Assembly: GCA_964035545.1 (NCBI GenBank)
Contig: OZ037765.1
Coordinates: 16,610,698 to 16,674,697 of the forward strand
Length of the DNA stretch: 64,000 nt
Reading direction: 5' to 3'
Origin: Bugula neritina
Taxonomy: Eukaryota > Bryozoa > Gymnolaemata > Cheilostomatida > Bugulidae
The first letter of the stretch is position 1; the number at the start of each line of letters is the position of its first letter. Under the pieces are notes generated by a model that searched no databases, was not told the DNA's origin, and saw nothing but the letters and a program-made list of their open reading frames with translations. Position numbers and translations under genes: made by a program. Positions 48,447 to 60,300 of this stretch are shown in pieces.

Positions 48447-49699
48447 CACTCTCTGATAGCACTTGGTGCCCTGCAAAACTGCCACCCATCCTAGACCACA
48501 GCGTACTAAGTGAGAAAGTCTGAGACAAATTCCTATAATGAACAATGTTATTGTGTATAGATTTTTGCCTCAAACTATTAAAATTTTAACAAATAAAACT
48601 GAATAATTAAGGCTTTTTCAATTATGCATGATTTTCTATGTTTTTTCCTAATTTATTGAAATGTTATATGGACCGTGATGGTTCGCAAATATATATTTAG
48701 CTCGTATGACATGTCGCCGTGCTTAAATGTTGCAGGACCTCTTCCCAGTTTTTTTGCTATGTATAGTTAGAATCAGCAAATTCTATTACTCTATATAGTA
48801 AGTTTTCATTAATTTTGAGCAAACATTAAAATTTTTGATCATAATCTGCTGATGTGTGCTAAATAAAGTAAAATGGCCCAAATTCATTCAATGCTCCTGT
48901 GGAAGCTAACAATCATACAAAACAACGAGATATGGCTGTTCTAGTGCATCTATCCCATGCACAGAGTTCTAGTGTTCTTGTGAAGCAGTAACAGGAGTGT
49001 GCTGCAATGAACTAACATTTCTAACAAATGCTAATGATAGAAAAAGATGAGAAAGGTGTTTAATATGAACATGAGCAAAAGTTCGTCACATCTGTATGAT
49101 TATATATATGTTCCATTTTAACTTTAGCTGAGCAATATGCCTCTGTATCTTTTTCACTTTCTATTCACTGGCAATAAGCAATGTTTTTCTTTTTATATCT
49201 GTCCAAACAATTATTCAAAATTCTTGTATCATTTCTCTGCACCATATATGATGTTTTATTGAAGCAATTCCGATTTTTGAGCTGAGCAACGTGTCTCTTG
49301 GCATTTTACTTTGATGAATTTTGCACTGGCATGGCACATATTCATTCCAAAAATGCACATCTATTTGAATCATCACAAAATGTTTGTTTTTGCAACATAA
49401 TATAGACTTTATGCCTATTAGATTACGGTTTTTTCATAATTGGCGGCCATCTTGAATTTCTCGAAATGCTCAAGGGTGGCAGGTCCACACCCACCTGGAA
49501 ACATTTACCTGGACCCTCAAGATAAATAATCAAGAGAGAAAAAAACTTTATCGGAGGTTGCGAACCTAACCCCCAGTTCTGCCAGACTATTGGGGCCTTG
49601 TGCAGAATGTGCCTAAAGGCTCCAGGAGTTTTTAAAGCTTTATCTCTTTTAATGTACTATGTCAATAAAATCTAGAGTTTAACTGTATGGCCAGTTCAG

Positions 49700-50450
49700 G
49701 TGTGTTGCTGTGTCAGTTTAATCTATTTAAATTTCTCCTAACTCCTACATTGGTCTATACATATGTTTTCACTGAATGGAATGTCCCAGTCAACCAACCA
49801 TTTGTGTATGACATTAACATCACGAAAACGCACATTACTTTATTTTGTGTCAACAGGCTGACATAGTAGCGTATCATCAACAGTTTAATTTCAGTAGATC
49901 ATTGGAGTATAGTAGAAGTAGTGTTGAATCCAGAACTGTACCTTGTTGTACCTCTGAGGTTGCTTCTAGGTACAAGAAAGATTGCCATTTGATTTAACCT
50001 ATTTACATTTTGGGAGTCAGAAAATCTTGAATCCAGTTCACCAGTTCGGGTGTATGTCGGGTATTAACTTCAGTTTATGCATCAGTAAAGTATGGGCCAC
50101 CTTGTCATAGACCTTCTTGAAGTCAAGTACTACAGTCTGTGTTGTTTTTGTTGTTTCTTTAATCATGCTAACCCATGATATGTGGTGCAGAGTTGCATTT
50201 CACAAGACATGCCTCTTCTGAATTCTTGTGGCCGGTCATTCAGCTATTGGTTCACATAATGTAGTACAATGTGTTTCATTATTTTGGATGGGATGCTGGT
50301 GTATGGGATAATTACTTGCTGCCTGCTGACCTTTGCACACGGGGTGGCATATGCCAGCTTCCACTGAGTGGGTAGCGCTTCGAAAGGAGGCTTGGATTTT
50401 GTGCTTCAGACATACAGCTGACATCATCACATCACATGGTCTAGTTTGCG
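49700..50450 (-). pseudogene. LINE reverse transcriptase remnant (CR1/Jockey-like)
   Basis: On the minus strand, in shifting frames: IMKHIVLHYVN, EFRRGMSCEMQLCTTYHGLA, a degraded DFKKVYDKV block (for the usual DFSKAFDKV), TSEVQQGTVLDSTLLLLYSN (for TSGVPQGTVLGPLLFLLYIN) and VDDTLL (for the FADDT catalytic box). The order is that of the RT fingers and palm. Stops and frameshifts throughout show that it is dead. Confidence 0.8.
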
Positions 50451-51237
50451 TGTTTTATCAGGTCCTGAATATTTTCCGCTTAGTAAACTATGTATCAGTT
50501 AAATGAGGCCTTCAGTAGATGCCTTTACAGTCTTTGCATTTTATTTCAATAATCGATATAATAGTTTTATGTTAATCACTAACTATCAAAAATACCTGTG
50601 CTAAGATACCTAAAAACTTACACGCGGTCATCAGTAGAAATCTAAAAAAAATAAATCTGTAGCTGTATGTAAATCTAGCTAATTTAGAATCGATAGTTTT
50701 TTATATTCAATGAAAGACAATCATAATCAAATTAAAAAATAAACACTTAAATGATTATAATGGTCAATTAAACCTTTAAATTGCAGTAGATATTAAATAC
50801 TCGTATATAGGTAAAGTATCTAACCCCATATACGTTAAAGTTACTTGCTGTATATACTTTGCATAATTTTTATTTTAACTCTATTAAATTATTATGATTT
50901 AGCAAATTTATTGAAATGTTTGATTGGAATACTAAAAGCAAAATTAAGCAATTTAGGACATATACATCAACTTATTTTAAGTTGTCAAGTAAAGTACATT
51001 AGTTGAGTAAGTCATGTTGAGTTCAGTCAATGATTTTAACAAATCGACTAAAGTAATAGAATGACTTAAAAGCTTAGGTTTTTATTTTTTAGCAGTTTAT
51101 ATTTTTGCTGGTTTGAATAATATCTAGCTTTGATAGCATCATTATAGGTGTTGAACTGAAATTTGGAAGTTGAAGTAATTCTAGAAAACTCCACTATTCA
51201 ATGCTCTAATAAAAAGTTGACAAGCTAGTTTATAGAC
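50451..51237. other. Upstream region of BET1
   Basis: AT-rich with no coding exon seen. The BET1 promoter is expected near its right end, but no TATA box or other motif can be singled out. Confidence 0.45.
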
Positions 51238-52723
51238 ATGAGAAGAACTGTTGGAGGTAAGCTCACTCTTTACCTATTATAACTCTATTTACACCTTTAC
51301 TGCAGCTTTTGTGTAAATTACTATAAACTAACATTGCTTATCGCTATCAACAATTTTTAGATAATTCTTACCCTGGAGACTCTGGTTATCAAAGCAGTCC
51401 CAACCATGTGGAAGATGAAAATTCAAGAGCTGAAAATCATTTGGCTAGTCAAGTGAAGCAACTGAAATCTGTAAGATATGTTTTCAGTATACAAACACAT
51501 CTCGTTACATTTGCTTTATCTATTTTTATACTATGTGTAGTCTGAGTTTATTTTATAGTCCATTTTTTTGATTAGCATTTAATCTGGTTTACAGGCTTAT
51601 GTTGCTAGTGTTTATATATTGTTTTATTTAAATATAAAGCTAATTTCTACTCATTGTGTCAGATTTAAACATCCTTTTTTCATGCTTCATCATTGTGCAT
51701 AACTCATAACAGTTTCACCAGCAACAACATTGACTTTTTTGAACATTTTACGTACAGTGCGGCTAAGAGGTCTGGTTGAATCACGCTTTATCAAAGTATA
51801 CCATTCGAAGCTGTACTTGATAAAAACAAATCTGTAAGATATTGTTTTAAAAGTTGGATGACTGGCTCAGCTTTCTATAATGCAACAAAAATATTCAACG
51901 AGTTAAAAAGCCATAGCTCATAGCCGCTTTTGCTTGGAAACTATTATTAAATGCAAGTTTGTAGGAAAACATCAGTAAAATTTACTTATTAAATATTTTA
52001 TTTTCAGCTATCTATAGATATTGGAGATGAAGTTCGATATCAGACTAAAATGTTGAGTGGAATGGTATGTTTACTAATATGCCATCATAATTTATAACCG
52101 TATTTCATTATTGAAAAATTATATTCTATATACTTTTGAGGTTAATTTTCAATCTACCAATAATACAGCTTCTAATCTTTCAAATGAGATAAAAACTATA
52201 CCAATATTTTCATTTGATAGTCATAATATAAACCATATAGCAATCAAGTATAGTTGGTCTTGTTTGATAGGTACATTCCCTGCGCCTGCTGTTTTATCAG
52301 AAATTAGCAATTTAGTGTTGCAGAACGTTTCCTTAGTAGCTTTTCTTGTACATAACTGGAATCTGCACATAAAAATACCACAAATAGTAATTTTTTTATG
52401 AATTTGGAGCCAATTTTACTTATTTGTCCTAATTTGTCTGGTGTGTACTAAACAAATTTTGATGAGCTTTATACATTTTCAAGGTGCCCAGTTTAAGATT
52501 CTTTTACTAAATAGCTGCTGTAGTCAATGAAACTCTTTTCAAGTTCCACTTTGCTATGTTGTTGCAGGATGATGATTTTGATAAGAGTGGTGGATTTTTA
52601 TCATCAACTATGAATCGCCTTACAGCTATAACAAAATCAGGAGGAAACTGGCATTTGTGTTACTTATCACTCTTCTGCTTATTTGTGTTCTTTGTTTTGT
52701 GGATGCTTTTAAAGTTTAGATAA
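51238..52723 (+). CDS. BET1: BET1, Golgi/ER Qc-SNARE
   Basis: Exons: 51238-51256, 51361-51470, 52008-52064, 52568-52723, with matching phases; 113 aa against 118 in vertebrates. It starts MRRTVG as in the family. The SNARE motif spans ~33-90 (HLASQVKQLKSLSIDIGDEV, YQTKMLSGMDDDFDKSGGFL), with the ionic-layer glutamine in YQTK. A C-terminal membrane anchor follows (LCYLSLFCLFVFFVLWMLL) ending KFR. The protein fuses ER-derived vesicles with the cis-Golgi, with syntaxin 5, membrin/GS27 and Sec22 or Ykt6 as known partners. The tiny first coding exon carries only the first six codons. AATAAA lies at 52861. Confidence 0.94.
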
Positions 52724-52860
52724 ATTGCATGAGAGTTGGTAGTAACAGTTTATATAATGATATGACATACCACAGTGGTGAATGTAGTTAAAGCAAATAG
52801 GCAGTATTATTATCCTACACCACCTAGCTCTTTGGTGCTACAATGTACATATGAATATAT

Positions 52861-52866
52861 AATAAA
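52861..52866 (+). promoter_or_regulatory. Polyadenylation signal of BET1
   Basis: AATAAA 138 bases after the BET1 stop codon. From here to the SARM1 stop at 54334 there is no gene; short open frames on the minus strand show no family features. Confidence 0.6.
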
Positions 52867-54012
52867 TTGGATTTAGTCTCCTACATTTTTTAAATGCTGT
52901 TGAGTGAAAATATTTGTGGGTTTAAAGAATAATTTGATAGCATTTTATTCTGTATGTTTTACTTTTTGTGCATTCCATTACACAGACTTGATCGAGTCAC
53001 AGTTTTAGTCAGCAAAATTGTGAGATGCATGCTTGAAATTGAAAGTCTAAACTGCATCACACACTATCAAAGCTGAGTAATGAATACTACGACTTGGATT
53101 TTGTAATATTTTTTAAAAGAATAAGTATGACCGACCAGTGTTGAAGTATGATTAAAAAGTCAATAAAAAGTTGAAATTTACATAAATTGTATTGAATTAT
53201 TTTTTTTGTTGATAGGTAATAGTTAACATTAAGTTTAGTTAAAAGTAATTTAGAAAAATATTTTGTCATAGTTTTTGCACAACTTAATCCAACTAAAAGC
53301 AAACCATTGTGACTCATATGTTTAAATATATATTGCAAAAATCAATAGTGTAGCAATAAATAGTATAGCAATAAAAATTTATGCTATGATCTAATTCCCT
53401 AAATAATTAGCAGCCAATACTTTGATCAACTCATGCATTTCTAAATGAATGCAAAGAAAAGTTGAGTAAGTAAGTCACTGGTTCTACTAGTCATCAGTTT
53501 ACATAGATGATGCATTGCACAAGTGTTATGGCTCAAAAGTGCCTGAAAATGTATTTGCAAAACAACAAAGATGTACTTGCATCTGCAAAGTGCCATTTAA
53601 TACAGCTGTATTGATAAAATGTGAGTAAATTATTAATGCATAAAAGGACATGGACACTTGCCAGCAGTGGGCTTGAGCATTGCAAAGTGAATAAAGCCTC
53701 ACTATACATTTGGGTGATTTAGTTGTTTTCAATATATAATTTGTACTTGCATTAGGGATATTAGCTGGTCATATTTTAATTGATTTAAATTGACATATAA
53801 AAGTCGGCTGCTTACAGACATCAAAGTGGCCGATCTTAGCTAAAATAAGGAGGTTGATAATTCTAAGTTGGTGTTATATAAAATAACAAATAACATCCTT
53901 TATGGAACACAAAAATGTTGAAAATTCAAAAAGCAAAAGGCTTTATGCCAATATATACCATGCAAAAACTCTGATGTATACAAACTAATATACATACATA
54001 CATATAAATACA

Positions 54013-54210
<198 letters not shown>

Positions 54211-54333
54211 AATTGAACATATATAAGAATATATTGCAGAAAGTGCTTGAAATATTTCTAGAGGTAGATTATATATTAACAGTTCTTTTCCCACTGGTAT
54301 TTGATCAGAACTTGTTGAGAAAATTCTCGGTAA

Positions 54334-57300
54334 TTAACTACTCCTGAGGAAGTGTTCCAGTTTATCTACGCAAGCATCCTGATAGTCATGTATCCATCTG
54401 AAAAATAATTTATTTCAAGATAGTCACTTCTAATAATATGCATGGTGGAAAAAACAGATAGTGTTATTGGGTTGAAGTAATGATAAAAAATTTCCATTCA
54501 ACTAAGACAAAAAGTACTTTTACTTTTAAATAGCCTTGTAAAACAAACATTATAATAAAGAAGTTTTAAAACTGAACAACTTCAAACTGAATAACTATAT
54601 AGAAACTGCTTTCCATATTTTGCAAAATTAATTTGGCTTCAAAGGCTCTTTAGTAACACAATTCATGTTATCAAAGAACAATTAAATAAATATTTGATTT
54701 GTTGTACTTGGCACAAGTGAGATGGATATATAGTGTTCTGACACTGCTTAAGCTGTAACAAGGACACCTACCGAACACCATTAAATTTGGTGATACTTTT
54801 CATATCATCCGGCAGGGAGTCAGCAGTCGGCCATTTAAATTCATCCATCACCGGCACAACATTACACTTGCTGTTCAACGCTGCCACGATTTCCTAGACA
54901 ACATTTCATAGCAATTTATTCAAATGTTCTGAATTTCCAAAATCTAAACAACATGAGCTGAAAAGAGTGAATGGAATTTAAACCTTCATATTAGCTAGAA
55001 TATATCACAGAGAACAAATGGCATTTAACCAGTGCCTTGAGTTTAATAGCCATTTGTGAAGCATTTTTGAAAAATTATATGAAACAGCAGCTGTTAACAT
55101 GCATATGTGTGAACAAGGCTTTGAGCTGATTTAGTTAAACAATAAATTATAAATATTGGGAAAGTTTTGTATTGATATGAGTGAAAATGTTGGTGAACAG
55201 CCACAACACAAAAAAATACACAGCTTTACCACACAACATGAAATCCTGGTAATCATAATTTTATTAGTTACATTTAAGGAATTCCTGACACATTACATTT
55301 GTATATATCATATACTGACTGAGAGTTGCATGCCCAAATAATTTTTTTTTATCATAAATTTTGTGCACACATATGCTAAATTAATTTGGGATTTCTAATC
55401 ATTTGCAAAGGAAATTTCCGGTTGGCTCTGAAGTCTGCAGTGTTATAAAATTATTAATACTAATCATTGCTGACTTTCATTCCATGCTATTCTTAGCTGT
55501 TGCAACACACAGCTTAATTACTGACATAGTCTAAAAGTTTAAAGTGTCAGGGATTCTTTAAAACATGAAAAGTAACTAGTTTAAATTTAGGAGGTAAGAC
55601 GATGCTCCTGTGGGTTACCAAGTGATTATTTATCATACAATCAAGAGAAATCTAGTGTGTAAAAACAACATGGCAAAGGTAAGTTATAGGAAGATATAAA
55701 TAAAAGGTGAAGAATACGCTGTAGATAATATTCTACCTTATAGAACTGCATATCCTAAACAAATGGTAAAACAAAGCAAGTGGCATCAGGTACACTCACT
55801 CAAAAAAGTGAAAAGGAAGCAAGTCTAATAAGCACAAGCTCTGAAATATTAGTACTAAACATATTTTTCAACAAACATTTACATATCACTCAATATCAAC
55901 AGTTTTTGCTTCATAGTGCCCTTGCTGCAGATAGCACAATTGTAATAAAAGTTGAATATGGTGAAATGAAATAAATATTTTACTACTGACCAGAAAGACT
56001 AGCTATTTTGCACTTACCCTATGCACCCAGTCTTTATTGAGGTCATCATTCACGCATCTCTCTAAAGCATCTTTACTCAAAACTAAAATAAAATGCTTTG
56101 CTTGCTTCACGCTGTCAAGTAGCCGGTCATCAAATCTGCCGGCAGCTAACTTCTCAATGTCCAAGAAGACGGTAAAACCTCTCAGCTGTAGATGTACTTT
56201 CAGTAAGCTGCAATAATATGGTATGTTTGCAAGTTATACTTTGGTATAAAAGTGGAGGTAGGTGCAGTAATGGAGAATTGAGAAAACCTGTGCTCTAGAT
56301 TGAAAATGCAACAAAGAAGTTATTTTCTTGAAAAATGTCAATCCCTGCCCCAAACCCAAATTTAATGATAAAATTTAAGAACTCAGGCTATATCAATTTC
56401 TCTATTACTGCTCCTAAATATAAAGTATATACAGCAAGTTGGTGACGAGTAATAGTAATCCATCCATTTTTATGATTGATATAAACTGTGCTAACTGCTA
56501 CGAACTGCATAAATGACTCCGTGCTGCATTTCAACTAACAAGCAGTAGAGGAAAACTACTTCCAATGCTATAAAAACTCACAAAAGTTTATAGTCGCCAT
56601 CACTGTGAGAAAACCTCTGATGGAAGGGCTAAGGACTTATTCAAATGGGGCACAGGGGCAATTATGACTGGCTGCTCGTCCTAACATCACCAATGGCCTT
56701 TGTTGGGCTCGAACCCCTAGACCATGGCTGCTCCCTAAAACTTCCAATGCTGTATTCTAGTGTTATTAGATCAAACAAAATCGAGCAGTATACAACCCAC
56801 CTGGCTAATTGAGACCCCGTAGCTCGTCTATAGCTGATGAACACATCTAAGCCTTTGGTAACCTTATCAACATCAATCTCTGGTCCATCCAAACTTCTTG
56901 AATGCTGAAATTCTACTCTGCCTAAACATGAAGATAAATCCTCATATTTATAAAAAAAATTGTTTGTATGGTGAAAACGATTAAACCAATGACCTTCCAC
57001 CGTTATAATGATGAGACATATTAGCTTTGACTTTAGCTATCAAATTGTAGCTCTAAAACTTTTGCGCTATAATTAGTCAAACCTTAAAGCTAGTTTCAGA
57101 ATTAAAATACAACTATCTAAAAAATTAACCTAATAGTTCCAAATAATAATTATTGAACAGGAAATTAAACTTTTGAAATTTTAGACTAACTTCCCAGATT
57201 AATAAAAACATGTAGTGTACTTCAAAACCCCAACCTGTTACAGCTTGTAGAATTCTCAGTCTATGAATGCCATTCATGATATGACAGTCGTACTTAAGGT

Positions 57301-60300
57301 GGTCTTCCGTCAAGTGTGGTAATGTATCCACAGTAACCCCTGCAGACAACATTTTATATGCATACTGTAGAAGCTGAGGATCAACCTTTACCAACCAACT
57401 GCATAGTTTACTTGAATCGCATGAAGTGTAGTCCGTGTTTAGTTTTAGCTCCGTCAGCCTCTTCCAGAATCTCTGCCTGGCTATTCCATTTGTTACGCCC
57501 ACATCGTCTTTCAGTTGTTGTAAACTCAGAGACAGCAAAATGTCTCCGTCTATATTCAGCTTAAAGAACTTCTCGACAAACTCATCAAACCCAATCTAGA
57601 TAAAAGAAGTATAAGTTGAGCTGCTATAATGCAAAAAGTTAAGTTTGGTGTAAAAGTTGAACATTATAAACTGCAACTATATAGTTATTTTTTGCCCAAG
57701 CTATAGAGAAAATTATAATTTATATAATATAGGCAATTAGTCATTTTCAGTTTTATTTTGAAACCAATTTTGAACATACCATATCAGATTAAAAATCCGC
57801 AAAACTAATTCAAATGCAAAATATTGAACAATACATGTATATACCAAAGCATTATTGTTACTATATCACAGTGCTTGCAACAGCAATCCTAAATTACTAG
57901 TGGCTGACATACAAAACTACTCAAGTACCAAGAAAATCAAAAGCTTGAAGAAGACAAAGCGGCAAATAAAAGTAAAAATATTACACTTGATTTCTTGTAA
58001 GTTTTAAAGCTGAAGTTCAACTCACTAAGAATACCAAGTGTTTATATATTGATAACTCCTAGAAAATATTCCTACTAAAATAATTTTACAGCAGGTTCAA
58101 TCAGCAGAGAAAGTGTCTGTGACCTTAAAACTTTGATTCTATTGAACTGAAGTGAAATAATTAGACTGGGAGAAAAAAAGAATGAACACACATTTTTAAC
58201 ATAGATCAGCTCATTATAATGGTTCATCAACACAATCAATGATTCTGGTTGAATAGCATCTCTCTAATGGTACTGCAAAAACTAAATAGACTAGAGTCTC
58301 GATAGAATTTAATGAAAATAAGTTTCAGCTTAACTGGTATTTATGTGATTGTATCTAAGGGTAGGGGTGACAATGTAAAAGCCTGACAATTTTCAAAAAG
58401 TAACTCGATTATAATACCTAGTGACTTTATCCCCACAAAAAGTTTAATAAGCAAAATTCAATTGTGGCAAAGCATCTAAAGCCATGATATCCGGAATTAG
58501 TTTTCATGTAAGTATGAGAGAGTAAGCCATAAGGGTATTTATTACAGAGGTTTACATTCCCATACATCAGAGGCTATTACAGTATCTGTCAGTCTATAAT
58601 GATGAGTATTTTATGGGTAGTAAAATAATTAACATGGATAATAATAATTCGATTCCATAGCATTGAGCACTTGGAGAGCAAGTATCAGCAGTAACTGCTA
58701 CTAATTAATTAGCTAAATGCTGGTTGGTTTGCTAAGACAGTAAAATACTAGTCATATATGTACAAGTTATAGTAAATATATTCAAATGTGATGCAGTGAG
58801 TGTATCAGGGGACTTCTCTAGAACTGGTATTTTTAAACATAGAGTACTATCTGACTAGTTTGTTTTAAAAAGCCAAAATGGTGAATATATACAAGACACA
58901 ACTGGTGCGCAGTATTTGGGATGTCTCGTACTAATCATTAAATACAAAACTTATGAACAACAGTAAGTAATTTGCAGATGAACAACGCTTTTACTGCCAT
59001 CTCTATCAACACCATTGTCTTACTACCACAAAGGTTATTAGTTAATGTCATAGGGCATTTGCTGCCTTTTAGCAGTAACACTACGCTGTTACCCCTTTCC
59101 ATCCTGTGCTATTGTGGAAACCATGGAAACCAATACATTCTGAGAAATTAGTATCTGGTTTATTTCAGTATCTAAGTTTATTTCAAGTAATGGTATTCGA
59201 GACTTGACTAGTTATAACATTGTAAATATAGAAGTTGGTTCCCCTGTTGTTATATCAAAGATTAGTATTAATTTTATTGAACATGCCCAGCAATCTAATA
59301 CTATAAGGTTGACAGCCTCCTACAAGCTAAGCTCTTTAATGTACTACTTATAACTACGCGACTATCTTGTAGTCATTATATTCCCCATAACCATTTATAT
59401 TATGCTCACACTTACCATGTATACCCTTGTGAATTGTACTTCAAAGTTAGTTATGTTGCATTCTACACCCAGTCCACATACATGTTACTATGTATGTTCC
59501 CCTCCCGATTTCATAAAACTACCTGATTACCTGTTTCAGCCAATTCTGCACGTCTGTCTTTGTCCATAGAGGGGGTGAGTGTGAACTAAGCGTATACGGA
59601 ATTTGCTCTCCTAAAACTTTTAAAGCTTCACAGGCAAACTTCGACGCTAACTTGTTGGGACTTGCAGCTACTTCTTTAAGAGGTGAGATGGCTCCAATAT
59701 CATACAATATCTACATATGAGTTTGATTACTACTATATAAGCAGCTGGAAGACCATGACCTTCAGCTATGCAATTGACAACACATTGTTCTTTGCTCTTA
59801 TTTTACTTCCATGATGTATTGTTTAACTTCATCAGTTTTAAATTGCATACAAGTTTTACCCTACCTTAACATTCTTTTGTTCATTTTTCACTGCAGCCTC
59901 CATGGCAAAATGAAAGGCTGCCAGAGCTTGAGACTGCCTGCTCTTGCTCTTTAACATGGGAACTAGTCTTTTCAGCCAATCATCAGCTTTACCTTGGAAA
60001 TGTATGTGTGTGCTGTGGGCAAACGCAATTGGTGAATGGCTGAGTATAAATGGCTCAACCTGAAATGACCGACGAAAATTTAATTTTCAACTGTTTCAAA
60101 AATTCATAAAGTATCATTAACAAAATAGTATTAAATAAAAGTAGCATTAAATAGGAATTTACCAATGCCATAGTACCAGATTTCTCAATAAGAGGAGCAA
60201 ACTCTCTGCTAACTGTAAGCGCGCATATAGCCAGAGATGAGTAGTAGCGAACGACATCATCACCAGAGAATGCCATTGGAAACAGCCAATCTGGTATCTT

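Larger units (their letters stand above)
46023..49589. mobile_element. 3.57-kb element bounded by ~150-bp inverted repeats
   Basis: 46023-46179 and 49443-49589 are inverted copies of each other at high but imperfect identity. Shared blocks are TAGTCTG at the outer end, GGTTCGCAA, GATAAAGTTTTTTTCTC, GGTAAATGTTTCCAGGTGGG and, at the inner end, AAATTCAAGATGGCCGC. Between them lie a broken reading frame and a LINE tail. I see no clear target duplication, so it may be a non-autonomous DNA transposon with long inverted ends, or two oppositely placed copies of one shorter repeat around unrelated debris. Confidence 0.6.
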
